Source: Bacteroidota bacterium (GTDB lineage: Bacteria > Bacteroidota > Bacteroidia > Bacteroidales > DTGW01). Taken from it: a stretch of DNA of 64,000 nt. This document shows, piece after piece, positions 15,403 through 23,812 of the stretch. Within the stretch, counting starts at the first letter, position 1, and each line of letters begins with the position of its first letter. A program made the position numbers and the translations under genes. The notes under the pieces are model-generated. The model had not been told where the DNA came from and did no database searches. It saw only the letters and a list, made by a program, of their open reading frames with translations. The stretch is taken from positions 1-64,000 of the forward strand of contig JAKPGM010000026.1 of the NCBI GenBank assembly GCA_029550865.1. The letters run 5' to 3'.

Positions 15403-16728
15403 ATGTCTTCCTTTGCCTGTTCATTATCCTATACAATCGATGAGCAGACAATACATATGGAGGTAAGAAATGGCCAGTTGTGGTGCATGGAATTTGATTC
15501 CAGCGCCACAATGGTTTTATTTTTACAACAAGTAAAAAAACAAAGTATTGGTTGGCAATCCACACTACCACAATCCATAAATATTCAGATTGTACCCTAC
15601 GAGATTACCCATGCGGAAGAGAAGACATTTTATTACCAGCAACGTTACCACGCTACCGAAAACGATGATGTAATAAGCGTTCGAGAGTTCATTGGTCAAC
15701 CTAACCAGGTGATACCATCCCTTCTCCAACAAAGCATCCTACACAATCGTCTGGATGAACCCATTACCTGTCTTTCAACCGGCGAATTCAAGATAGCCTG
15801 CCTACTCAAAGCCTTTCGGCCAGCATCAAAAATTATTTTCTTTGAAGAGCTGTTTGCAGGCCTCGATGCTGCTAATCGCACATTGGTCATTCAATTCCTA
15901 CACATCCTTAAACAAACCCTACAAACATGTATTATTGCAACCACCATCCGGCCCTATGAAACATCGCTTTTCGATAGGTACATAAAAATACACTCGTCCA
16001 ACCCCCAAAACCAAAATTTTTTCTACCCCGATTCGTTAAAAAATCTATTCTGCAAACGTTCCCATCACGATTTTCAATATGCTTTTAAACTCTCGAACAT
16101 ACAGGTAAAATACAACGATCGGTTTATCCTGAGGAATATCTCATGGACTGTCAAAAAAGGCGAGAAATGGGCATTACGGGGAAAAAATGGTTCCGGCAAA
16201 TCTACCCTACTCAGCCTTATCAATGCCGACCATCCACAAAGCTATATCAACGATATTACCCTCTTTGACCAACCGCGAACATACGGACAAAATATCTGGG
16301 ATATCAAGGAAAATATTGGTTTCTTCTCCCACGAATTTTTTCGCTTTTTCGACAAATCAAAAACAGTAGCAGACACTGTTTTTTCCATTGTCAATAGCCA
16401 TCCCTATAAACCCTCAACAAACCTACAAATGCTTGACGAAAAACTCAGTATCCTGATGGATTATTTCGGGATACCCATTCATAAAAAGCACCAGGCAGTC
16501 TATCATCTTTCACCTGCTCAACAGCGACTGAGTATATTGCTCGGTATCGTTTTAAAAGAAGCACCCCTACTGATACTGGACGAACCCTATCATCATTTTG
16601 ACTTGCCCACTATCAAAAAATTTAATCACCTACTTGACCATTTTCATAATCCCTGTACGCTTATCTTTGTAAGTCACGATGAAAACGATTTTCCTTCGTG
16701 TATTCAACATCATTTTTATTTATCCTAA
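15403..16728 (+). CDS. ABC-type ATPase with two nucleotide-binding domains, the first degenerate
   Basis: 441 aa without membrane segments. The second half (about 230-440) is a complete ABC ATPase: Walker A RGKNGSGKSTLLSL, a signature-like LSPAQQRLS, Walker B LLILDEPYHHFD and the H-loop FVSHDENDF. The first half keeps a signature-like LSTGEFK and a Walker B-like IIFFEELFAGLD, but I see no Walker A, so this half probably cannot hydrolyse ATP. The layout resembles ModF/PhrA-type soluble tandem ABC proteins. The role is unknown. The frame could begin at GTG 15400; ATG 15403 is preferred. It is 13 bases after ilvN. Confidence 0.8.
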   Translation: MSSFACSLSYTIDEQTIHMEVRNGQLWCMEFDSSATMVLFLQQVKKQSIGWQSTLPQSINIQIVPYEITHAEEKTFYYQQRYHATENDDVISVREFIGQPNQVIPSLLQQSILHNRLDEPITCLSTGEFKIACLLKAFRPASKIIFFEELFAGLDAANRTLVIQFLHILKQTLQTCIIATTIRPYETSLFDRYIKIHSSNPQNQNFFYPDSLKNLFCKRSHHDFQYAFKLSNIQVKYNDRFILRNISWTVKKGEKWALRGKNGSGKSTLLSLINADHPQSYINDITLFDQPRTYGQNIWDIKENIGFFSHEFFRFFDKSKTVADTVFSIVNSHPYKPSTNLQMLDEKLSILMDYFGIPIHKKHQAVYHLSPAQQRLSILLGIVLKEAPLLILDEPYHHFDLPTIKKFNHLLDHFHNPCTLIFVSHDENDFPSCIQHHFYLS

Positions 16729-16739
16729 AAGTTTTAGCT

Positions 16740-17591
16740 ATGCGTATAACCGACCGTATTCATCAACTTACTTTACCCTTTTCGCTAAAAGTTGCAGAAA
16801 ATAAGACTGTAAAGCGAAGTGTCAACATTTTTATCCTGCTGGGTAAACGTATTACACTCATCGATGCAGGTCCGGCAGGCAGTGAAGAGAAAATTTTTTC
16901 GTATCTTGAGGAAATAGGCCGTTCGCCCGACGAAATAAAATTCATCTTACTCACTCATTCGCATCCCGATCACATGGGAGCAGCCGCCGCCATTAAAAAA
17001 AACGTAGCCTGCAAGGTTGGCATTCATCTCGCCGAACAGCGATGGCTGGAAGACATCGATTACCAGTTCAGCCAACGACCTGTACCTAATTTTTACGATC
17101 TGGTAAATGAATCCGTTACTGCCGACATACTGTTGAAGGATGGAGAAATCCTGGATATTGACGAATTGTTACGAATTAAAGTCATTCATGCACCTGGACA
17201 TTCACCCGGTTCAAGCTGTTTTCTCTTACAACAGGACAATGCTTTGTTTACGGGGGATGCTATTCCGATTAAACATATCCCACCCATATACGATAGCTGG
17301 CACGAAAGCCTTTCGTCGCTCGAAAGACTTGAAAATTTACCTTACGCTAAATATCTTTTATCGGCATGGCATGATTACAGACAGGAAGATGAGGTGCAGG
17401 ATTTTATAAGCGATGGCATTGAATGGCTGTATGCAGTGTACACAGCCCTCGAAAAATTTAAGCAGACGAACAATCTGTCCACACATCATCTGGCTACATA
17501 CGTTCTCAAAGAGTTGAATATTTCCGTAGAAAATTATCATCCGCTGTACGAACGCACTGTACAACGGATGATAAAAGACCTATTTAGCTAA
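16740..17591 (+). CDS. MBL-fold metallo-hydrolase
   Basis: 283 aa from the ATG at 16740. Metallo-beta-lactamase fold: a first strand region ending LIDAGPAG, the metal motif THSHPDHMGAA (HxHxDH, about residue 77), a His in IHAPGHSPGSSCFLL (about 157), the Asp in FTGDAIP and a late His in SAWHDYR. These give the usual binuclear metal site. A helical C-terminal domain (about 220-283, TNNLSTHHLATYVLKEL) resembles the winged-helix tail of LACTB2-like hydrolases. The substrate is unknown. It follows the ABC ATPase by 11 bases on the same strand and converges on nrdJ with only 14 bases between. Confidence 0.85.
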   Translation: MRITDRIHQLTLPFSLKVAENKTVKRSVNIFILLGKRITLIDAGPAGSEEKIFSYLEEIGRSPDEIKFILLTHSHPDHMGAAAAIKKNVACKVGIHLAEQRWLEDIDYQFSQRPVPNFYDLVNESVTADILLKDGEILDIDELLRIKVIHAPGHSPGSSCFLLQQDNALFTGDAIPIKHIPPIYDSWHESLSSLERLENLPYAKYLLSAWHDYRQEDEVQDFISDGIEWLYAVYTALEKFKQTNNLSTHHLATYVLKELNISVENYHPLYERTVQRMIKDLFS

Positions 17592-17605
17592 AATTTCCTT
17601 TAAGC

Positions 17606-20221
17606 TTAGCCACATTTCGAGGCACCACAGCTTTTGCAGGTCAGGCAGCCTTCTTGATAAACCAGATTTTCAGAACCACAGGAGGCACAACGTTCGCCTT
17701 CACGAGCTTTGGTTCCATCAGGAATATATCTGCGTAAGGCTCTTTCTACACCATTCTTCCAGGTATTAATGGCTTCGCTGTCGAGCTGAAGCGAACTTAC
17801 CAGGTTAACTACATCGGGGATAGGCATGCCATAACGCAATACGCTTGAGATAAGCTTTGCATAGTTCCAATATTCCTTGTTGAACTGGTGCGACAAACCA
17901 CCCAGCGTATTCTTGTATCCATATTTATCGGTATATTGGAAGTCGTAACGCGTATTGCCTTCCTCATCCTTAGTTTTTATAATCTTACCCTTGGTAATCG
18001 ATTTTGGGATTGGGAACATCTCTTCATCCTGCAAACCGGTAAAAATTTCGTACGGACGACCATCGAGCAACCCGATAAAAGCAATCCAGTTTTCATTATT
18101 GTTTTTAAAGCGAATGATATCGCAGTCGAGCACCTTTGGTCGTTTCAGCGGCTGTCCAATAACCGTTTCGGTAGCTTGCGTTTTCTTATCCGATTTTGAG
18201 ATTAACACACCCGAACGAGATCCCTCGCGATATACCGTACAACCCTTGCAACCACTTTCCCAGGCCGTTATATACAGATTAGCTACCAGCTTTTCGTCGA
18301 CATTTTCAGGCAAATTGATGGTAACACTGATAGAATGGTCGACCCACTTTTGAATAGCCCCCTGCATCTTTACTTTTTTAACCCAATCCACATCATTGGC
18401 AGTAGCTTTATAGTAGGGCGAACGAGCAACCAGTTCATCTATTTGCTCGTCGGTATAGTTTTTCACTTCCTCAGGGTTATATCCATTAACTTCAAGCCAG
18501 GTGAGGAATTTGGGATGAAATACATTGTATTCTTCCCAATGATCGCCCACTTCATCCACAAAAGCAACCTTAACGTTGGTGTCATTGGGATTTACCTTAC
18601 GACGTCGTTTGTATACCGGCCGAAATACGGGTTCAATACCTGAAGTAGTCTGAGTCATAAGACTGGTGGTACCTGTAGGCGCAATGGTCAGCAACGCAAT
18701 ATTTCGACGTCCAACCTTCACCATTTTTTGGTACAAATCTTCATCCTCTGCTCTCAAGCGCAAAATGAAAGGATTGTTTTTTTCGAGGTTAGGATTGTAA
18801 ATGGGGAAAGCTCCGCGTTCTTCGGCCATTGTCACCGACGAACGATAAGCCTCGAGCGCTAACGTCCGATGGACTTCGACCGAAAAATCAATAGCATCGT
18901 CACTTCCATAACGAAGCCCCAAAGCAGCTAACATATCACCTTCGGCAGTAATACCTACCCCTGTACGACGCCCCTGCAAAGTTTTTTCCCTTATCTTTTC
19001 CCACAGTCGACGTTCAACCATTTTTATTTCTTCGTCCTCAGGGTCACGATTGATTTTATCGAGAATGGCATCAATTTTTTCTATCTCAAGATCGATGATG
19101 TCATCCATGAATCGCTGAGCAACAGCGACATGCTTTTTGAATTTTTCGAAATTAAACTTAGCCTGTGGGGTAAAAGGATTTTCGACGTAGCTATAAAGAT
19201 TTATAGCCAGCAAACGGCAGCTATCATATGGACAAAGCGGTATCTCGCCGCAAGGGTTGGTTGATATGGTTTTAAATCCATACTCGGCATAGCAATCGGG
19301 TACCGATTCGCGAATAATGGTATCCCAGAATAGAACACCAGGCTCAGCCGATTTCCATGCGTTGTGGATAATTTTATTCCACAAAGCACGAGCATCGATT
19401 TCTTTTGTGATAGTAGGATTAGGTGAATCGACAGGGTATTGTTGAACGTATGGTTTACCTTCGACTACTGCCCGCATAAATTCATCATCGATGCGTACCG
19501 AAACGTTGGCACCTGTAACTTTACCCTGTTCGAGCTTAGCATCGATAAATTTTTCGGCATCGGGATGCTTGATAGAAATGCTGAGCATCAGCGCACCACG
19601 ACGGCCGTCCTGAGCAACTTCACGGGTAGAATTGGAAAAACGTTCCATAAAGGGAACTACCCCTGTCGAGGTAAGAGCACTATTAAGAACAGGACTGCCC
19701 GATGGACGAATATGCGACAGGTCGTGCCCTACCCCACCACGACGTTTCATAAGCTGCACCTGCTCCTGGTCGGTTTTCATAATTCCCCCATAGGAGTCGG
19801 CCTTATTCCCAATGACAAAACAATTGGACAGGGATGCTATCTGAAAATTGTTTCCTATACCCGCCATGGGACTACCCTGCGGAACTATATAGCGAAAATC
19901 CCGAAGATATTCATATATTTCATCCTCTGTCATGGGATTGGGATATTTGGCCTCAATACGCGCCAATTCCCGAGCAATACGACGATGCATATCGTCGGGA
20001 TTAAGCTCATAAATGTTACCCTGCGAGTCCTTCAGGGCATATTTTGTTACCCATACCCGTGCGGCCAGCTCATCGCCCTTAAAATAGGCCAGTGAGCTCT
20101 TAAATGCCTCATCGAAGGTATAAGTTCCCTGTTTCTTCTGTGTTTTTGTCCTTGCCATTTCTACTGTCAATTCGTCTGCATTAATTTGCTTGTCCTTCAT
20201 TATTACTTCATCAGCTTGCAT
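17606..20221 (-). CDS. nrdJ: Adenosylcobalamin-dependent (class II) ribonucleotide reductase
   Basis: Reduces ribonucleotides to deoxyribonucleotides using a B12-derived radical, with or without oxygen. At 871 aa it has the class II barrel. Visible features: SLSNCFV (Cys134, half of the redox pair), RRGGVGHDLSHIRPSGSPV, and the active-site motif TNPCGEIPLC (322-330; radical Cys324, Glu326). APTGTTSLMTQTTSGIEPVF comes near 530. A C-terminal zinc-ribbon-like tail CASCGSENLVYQEGCLTCKSC carries cysteines that reload the active site. The start at 20221 is the first ATG; a second at MARTKTQKK (about residue 22) is possible. No cobalamin riboswitch was recognised upstream. Confidence 0.95.
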   Translation of the reverse strand: MQADEVIMKDKQINADELTVEMARTKTQKKQGTYTFDEAFKSSLAYFKGDELAARVWVTKYALKDSQGNIYELNPDDMHRRIARELARIEAKYPNPMTEDEIYEYLRDFRYIVPQGSPMAGIGNNFQIASLSNCFVIGNKADSYGGIMKTDQEQVQLMKRRGGVGHDLSHIRPSGSPVLNSALTSTGVVPFMERFSNSTREVAQDGRRGALMLSISIKHPDAEKFIDAKLEQGKVTGANVSVRIDDEFMRAVVEGKPYVQQYPVDSPNPTITKEIDARALWNKIIHNAWKSAEPGVLFWDTIIRESVPDCYAEYGFKTISTNPCGEIPLCPYDSCRLLAINLYSYVENPFTPQAKFNFEKFKKHVAVAQRFMDDIIDLEIEKIDAILDKINRDPEDEEIKMVERRLWEKIREKTLQGRRTGVGITAEGDMLAALGLRYGSDDAIDFSVEVHRTLALEAYRSSVTMAEERGAFPIYNPNLEKNNPFILRLRAEDEDLYQKMVKVGRRNIALLTIAPTGTTSLMTQTTSGIEPVFRPVYKRRRKVNPNDTNVKVAFVDEVGDHWEEYNVFHPKFLTWLEVNGYNPEEVKNYTDEQIDELVARSPYYKATANDVDWVKKVKMQGAIQKWVDHSISVTINLPENVDEKLVANLYITAWESGCKGCTVYREGSRSGVLISKSDKKTQATETVIGQPLKRPKVLDCDIIRFKNNNENWIAFIGLLDGRPYEIFTGLQDEEMFPIPKSITKGKIIKTKDEEGNTRYDFQYTDKYGYKNTLGGLSHQFNKEYWNYAKLISSVLRYGMPIPDVVNLVSSLQLDSEAINTWKNGVERALRRYIPDGTKAREGERCASCGSENLVYQEGCLTCKSCGASKCG

Positions 20222-20443
20222 TGCCTTATAATATTTAAAAGGTTGATAATTTAGGTTTTGGCTTGGTGTTACCCAGTTGAAAAATGTAGCTGCAATTTAT
20301 GATGAAGTATGACAAGATTACAAAATTATCCCCTCCCAATTATCAACTCTCATACCAGAGTTATTAACAATTTGATTTTGTATTTTATGTTAATTATGTA
20401 AATTATTTAATATCAATGTTTTAATATAAACATTCAGGGTAAT
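20222..20443. other. AT-rich spacer upstream of nrdJ
   Basis: No gene is seen. It contains a perfect 10-bp inverted repeat, GTTGATAATT (20242-20251) and AATTATCAAC (20338-20347), 86 bases apart. This is too far apart to be a simple hairpin and may be chance. I found no B12-box-like sequence. Confidence 0.3.
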
Positions 20444-20815
20444 TTATTTTTTTACAGGTGGATAAAAGGCATTTTCAATATGTTCGATAACTGTTTTCCC
20501 GTATTCATAGGAAATACAGATAACATCGAAACGCGATTCGCCATCCAGTCCTTTTTGCTGGAGATACAGGTTAGCCGCCTCAACAAGTAAACGTTGTTTC
20601 TTGAGCGTTACACTTTCGGAAGGGGTAAGCATTCCCCCGAAACGTCGAGTACGTACCTCAACAAATACGTAGGTATTATTATACTGAGCAACAATATCGA
20701 GCTCACGACGAAAACATTGCCAGTTCCGGGCTAAAATCTTGTATCCTTTGCCAACCAGGTATTCTGCTGCCAAGGTTTCACCTGTATTTCCAATATTGTT
20801 TTTTTCCATCAACAA
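20444..20815 (-). CDS. yraN: YraN/UPF0102 family nuclease-like protein
   Basis: 121-123 aa. The frame opens at 20815; the ATG at 20809 (MEKNNIGNTGE) is the more usual start. The family pattern is clear: GNTGETLAAEYLVGKGYKILARNW, ELDIVAQYNNTYVFVEVRTRR, and SVTLKKQRLLVEAANLYLQQKGL. The E-x-D-x-V ... F-V-E-V-R residues form a restriction endonuclease-like (Holliday-junction resolvase-like) active site. The cellular role is not settled. It is on the minus strand, its start 129 bases from the divergent gene at 20945. Confidence 0.9.
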   Translation of the reverse strand: MLMEKNNIGNTGETLAAEYLVGKGYKILARNWQCFRRELDIVAQYNNTYVFVEVRTRRFGGMLTPSESVTLKKQRLLVEAANLYLQQKGLDGESRFDVICISYEYGKTVIEHIENAFYPPVKK

Positions 20816-20944
20816 TTAAATTCTTTAGAAATATATTTTCGTCAATAAAAAAGTGTCTTTAGTGGAAATTTTATGTCTATTCGTAAATTTTTTATTTCAA
20901 AATTGCAACGAATTCGTATAAATGAATAAAATTTGTGGAAATTT

Positions 20945-21607
20945 ATGAAATATTTCTTAAATTATAGAAGGGTGTTGAAAGGGAAGTTATTGTGGGGGTT
21001 ATTGCTATTTGCTGTCGAGTGTGTATGGGGTAATAATTTTGAAGGCAGCATTACGTGGGTCAAACAATCGCTTTACGATACCACTTTTTATACCTATTAC
21101 ATTTCCGGTGAACGCATTCGTATTGAGGAAAAAGACAGCAAAAAAGCTGTGCGAATGGTTTACCTTATCAATATTGCTAAAGAGGATGTTTTTATTATTG
21201 ATCCCACCCGGAAGATGTATACCAAGCTAAACAAACTCCCTGCTGCTCATAAAGATAACAAACAATTCATTGTTAAGAAAACCAACAATTATAAAATTAT
21301 TAAAGGGGTAAAGTGCTACCAATGGCGGGTCAAAAATATCCACCAGAATGCTGAAATAACCTATTGGGTAGCACAAAAAAATTTCGACTTTTTTGACAAA
21401 ATGGTAAAAGTGCTCAACCAAACCGATAAAAGTTGGGAGTTCTTCGTCAACATACCCCATTCAGCAGGGTATTTTCCCATGCTATACGAAGAGCGAACAC
21501 TACTGCGGGATAGAAAAATGCAAACTTTTGTAATTAAAATTGAACAACATCAAATCGACCCCTCCGTATTCCAGATTCCTCAGGAATATACGCTTTTTGT
21601 TATGTAG
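20945..21607 (+). CDS. DUF4412-like secreted protein
   Basis: 220 aa from the ATG at 20945; the frame from TTG 20933 is less likely. A signal peptide spans about residues 1-32 (positive LNYRRVLKGK, then LLWGLLLFAVECVWG). The mature domain starts NNFEGSITWV and has the alternating beta pattern of DUF4412/LolA-like periplasmic proteins: YYISGERIRIEEKDSKK, MVYLINIAKEDVFIIDPTRKMYTKL, and a second half YKIIKGVKCYQWRVKN. It probably works in the periplasm. I cannot assign a ligand. It is a stand-alone plus-strand gene. A small AAGGATT/AATCCTT hairpin follows at 21622-21639. Confidence 0.7.
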   Translation: MKYFLNYRRVLKGKLLWGLLLFAVECVWGNNFEGSITWVKQSLYDTTFYTYYISGERIRIEEKDSKKAVRMVYLINIAKEDVFIIDPTRKMYTKLNKLPAAHKDNKQFIVKKTNNYKIIKGVKCYQWRVKNIHQNAEITYWVAQKNFDFFDKMVKVLNQTDKSWEFFVNIPHSAGYFPMLYEERTLLRDRKMQTFVIKIEQHQIDPSVFQIPQEYTLFVM

Positions 21608-21663
21608 ATTTTGTCCTTACAAAGGATTATTGAATCCTTCCAAACAAAAAGAATCCATCTACC

Positions 21664-21897
21664 TTAGGGCAATTCCATGGAGGCAATGATTTCCTCGACG
21701 GTTTTAAAAGAATTGGGCAACAGATCGGGAGGGACTTTCCCCACACGTTTGCGAACCTGATAACGTTTACAGGTACTCCAGCCCGATTCTCCAGCTTCGC
21801 AATACAGCCTTCGATAATTTGCTGCAGTAACAGCATAATCGACCAACACCCCAGAGTAAATGGGACATTTTTCATAATATTCACAAACTTCAGGCAT
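21664..21897 (-). CDS. Small four-cysteine protein (77 aa), unknown function
   Basis: I do not recognise the family by name. It starts MPEVCEYYEKCPIYSG and contains four cysteines, at residues 5, 11, 33 and 43 (CEYYEKC ... YCEAGESGWSTCKRY). This arrangement could bind a metal or an iron-sulfur cluster. The C-terminus (VPPDLLPNSFKTVEEIIA) looks helical. The overlapping frame from 21884 is a shadow. It is monocistronic on the minus strand. The coding pattern and ordered Cys spacing make it a plausible real gene. Confidence 0.65.
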   Translation of the reverse strand: MPEVCEYYEKCPIYSGVLVDYAVTAANYRRLYCEAGESGWSTCKRYQVRKRVGKVPPDLLPNSFKTVEEIIASMELP

Positions 21898-22129
21898 AAT
21901 TATAAAGGTTTAGTATTGATAACAAAACTTTGTTAAAGTTATAGTTATTTTTATATACCCTGCAATTTTTTTTCAACTTTTTTTAGCTCCCTGGTCAAAA
22001 AAATTCTATCATCCTTATCTATTGCACGAAAAACAAGCATTTGAGAACTCTTCGGCCAAACTAAGCAGATTACTCAGATCGCAGAATTTGAAATTGAGGC
22101 AGTTTTATCCATCATCATAAAACCTTATC

Positions 22130-23686
22130 TTAATATGATTTGCCCGAAAAAATTAATTTCCAGAGACTTAGAGTTTTATGGTTTATCTGGTTTCCATTTA
22201 GCCTATTAATTGCCTCAATCAATGGCTCTTCGGGTAAAATTATATTGTACTGTTCCCAATACTCATCATGATAGGCATCAATCTTATCTGCCAAAATATC
22301 ATCCGAACGCACGATTTCGTTCCAACGAAAACGGGAATAATTGGTAGTATCAATGTTGGTTACCACCAATTCCGAACGTGTTGTGACGGTATTGTTGTAA
22401 AACAAAGTATTACTTTTTGCTTTCAATTTTAGCTCAAGAACCGTGTATTCGAGATACCAACGGTTGTTAAACGGTCGATAAAAAACCATGTAATTGGCTT
22501 CCTGTAACTTCACCTGAGTTTTTCGAGGAACCTTTTTTACCAGTAAATGTTGTGCATAATCAACTCCCCAGGAAGTTAAACTAAAAGCAGCACCAGCCAG
22601 AGCATAGGTTTTATCGTCGACGTAAAGTACGCCCTCATACGACATTTCGGGTAAACGCCGTAAAGGTTCAAATCGTATCACGTAAAGCATTCGCTCGTTA
22701 TAGGCTATTTTGCCCTGAAGCCGGTATACATATTCTGATATGCCTTCTTTACTCAAAAAAGAAGGTTGTTCCTTAATAAGATCTATTTTCACTGCATTGT
22801 ATACCCCTCCTTCGAGCTTAAAAGAAAAGGCCTGTAATTTTTTGGTAGCCTGGCTGCGATGCCCTTTAAAAATTCTCGCCTGATCGTTCAACCAACCCGA
22901 ATAAGGGGCTTTAGCTATATCAACAAGCGCTTCAATAATAGATAGATAATCTTCATTATCCCGAATGATCTCGCGATAAAAAGCCGAATACATAGCATTC
23001 TGCTTCGAGTAATTGTTGGAAATATTTCGGACGACCTGTTCCACAATCGAGGATGCCGATATGCTTCTTACCCAAACCGGTGATAACTCCACAGGGGCAT
23101 CACGAAGCTGAAATACCAGTTCACGACGAGTAAGCGTATCGAGTCGCATGCGTAAGGGTTCATATCCCAGATGGGTAATCACAAGCGTATCGGTTGAGTT
23201 GACATATGGAATTTTAAGCATAAACCTTCCATCGGCATTAGCAACGGTCGACACACTGCGATGCAATAAACCAACCGACGCATAAGACAGGGGTTCTTTC
23301 TGATCATTGATGATTTTACCATAAAGGATAAAAAATGAATCGGTTGGCGCGAACGCCGATTTTGTAGCAGGCAGAGATATTATCGGAAAAATTACAACCT
23401 GTCGACCCACAACCTCAAAATCCAGCGAAGTAGCAGCCACCAGATGTCTAAGTACCTCGCTAAGCGTGCCCTCATAGTCAAGCGAAACCAAACGATTCAA
23501 CTCGGACAACCGTGCATTATATGAAAAATTTACCTGATAAAGCGCCGAAATAGAATCAAATGCTTGAACCAATGGCACCTGCTGCAACCGAACACGACGT
23601 ATTTCAATATTACCCTGTGCTTTCAAGGCAAAAGAAGCAATTGTTGCAATAAAACAGGAAAGTACTATAGCAGAGGGCATTTTCAT
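22130..23686 (-). CDS. STN plus carboxypeptidase-regulatory-like domain protein without a TonB barrel
   Basis: 518 aa. Signal peptide (1-23, ending LKAQG), then an STN domain (about 28-105: LQQVPLVQAFDSISALYQVNFSYN ... LSEVLRHLV). A CarboxypepD_reg-like domain (about 120-205: LYGKIINDQKEPLSYASVGLL) is next. A long beta-rich region with VYRLQGKIAYNERMLYVIRFEP and GVLYVDDKTYAL follows and resembles the non-barrel part of DUF5686-type proteins. The usual TonB plug and barrel are missing. It lies downstream of a FecR gene on the same strand, as STN-type receptors normally do, so it may be a sensor part of that pair. Its start codon is the last three bases of repeat copy 2. Confidence 0.75.
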   Translation of the reverse strand: MKMPSAIVLSCFIATIASFALKAQGNIEIRRVRLQQVPLVQAFDSISALYQVNFSYNARLSELNRLVSLDYEGTLSEVLRHLVAATSLDFEVVGRQVVIFPIISLPATKSAFAPTDSFFILYGKIINDQKEPLSYASVGLLHRSVSTVANADGRFMLKIPYVNSTDTLVITHLGYEPLRMRLDTLTRRELVFQLRDAPVELSPVWVRSISASSIVEQVVRNISNNYSKQNAMYSAFYREIIRDNEDYLSIIEALVDIAKAPYSGWLNDQARIFKGHRSQATKKLQAFSFKLEGGVYNAVKIDLIKEQPSFLSKEGISEYVYRLQGKIAYNERMLYVIRFEPLRRLPEMSYEGVLYVDDKTYALAGAAFSLTSWGVDYAQHLLVKKVPRKTQVKLQEANYMVFYRPFNNRWYLEYTVLELKLKAKSNTLFYNNTVTTRSELVVTNIDTTNYSRFRWNEIVRSDDILADKIDAYHDEYWEQYNIILPEEPLIEAINRLNGNQINHKTLSLWKLIFSGKSY

Positions 23687-23736
23687 CCAAAAATATTTTT
23701 TAATTTTTTATAGTGGCCGGATGGAACTCGCATGTA
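23684..23736 (-). repeat. Start-codon-associated 55-bp repeat, copy 2
   Basis: Read on the minus strand: ACATGCGAGTTCCATCCGGCC, an A/T-rich stretch, then TTTTTGGATG. The final ATG (23686-23684) is the start codon of the STN-domain gene. CATCC/GGATG can pair, and the neighbouring pair is G-U instead of the G-C in copies 1 and 3, so base-pairing potential is kept. It lies in the 126-base gap after fecR. Confidence 0.85.
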
Positions 23737-23812
23737 GTGAGTTTTCTACTATTTATCAAGTAAAAAAGTAGTTATTTTCGCTTTTATTTCAATTAACCCT
23801 ATAAAAACCTTT

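Noticed and set aside
19439-20095. 218-codon frame antisense to nrdJ.
   Set aside because: It is entirely within the conserved ribonucleotide reductase gene and has a composition typical of reverse-strand reading.
20222-20443. Possible cobalamin riboswitch upstream of the B12-dependent ribonucleotide reductase.
   Set aside because: No B12 box or typical conserved core was seen. Only a widely spaced 10-bp inverted repeat is present.
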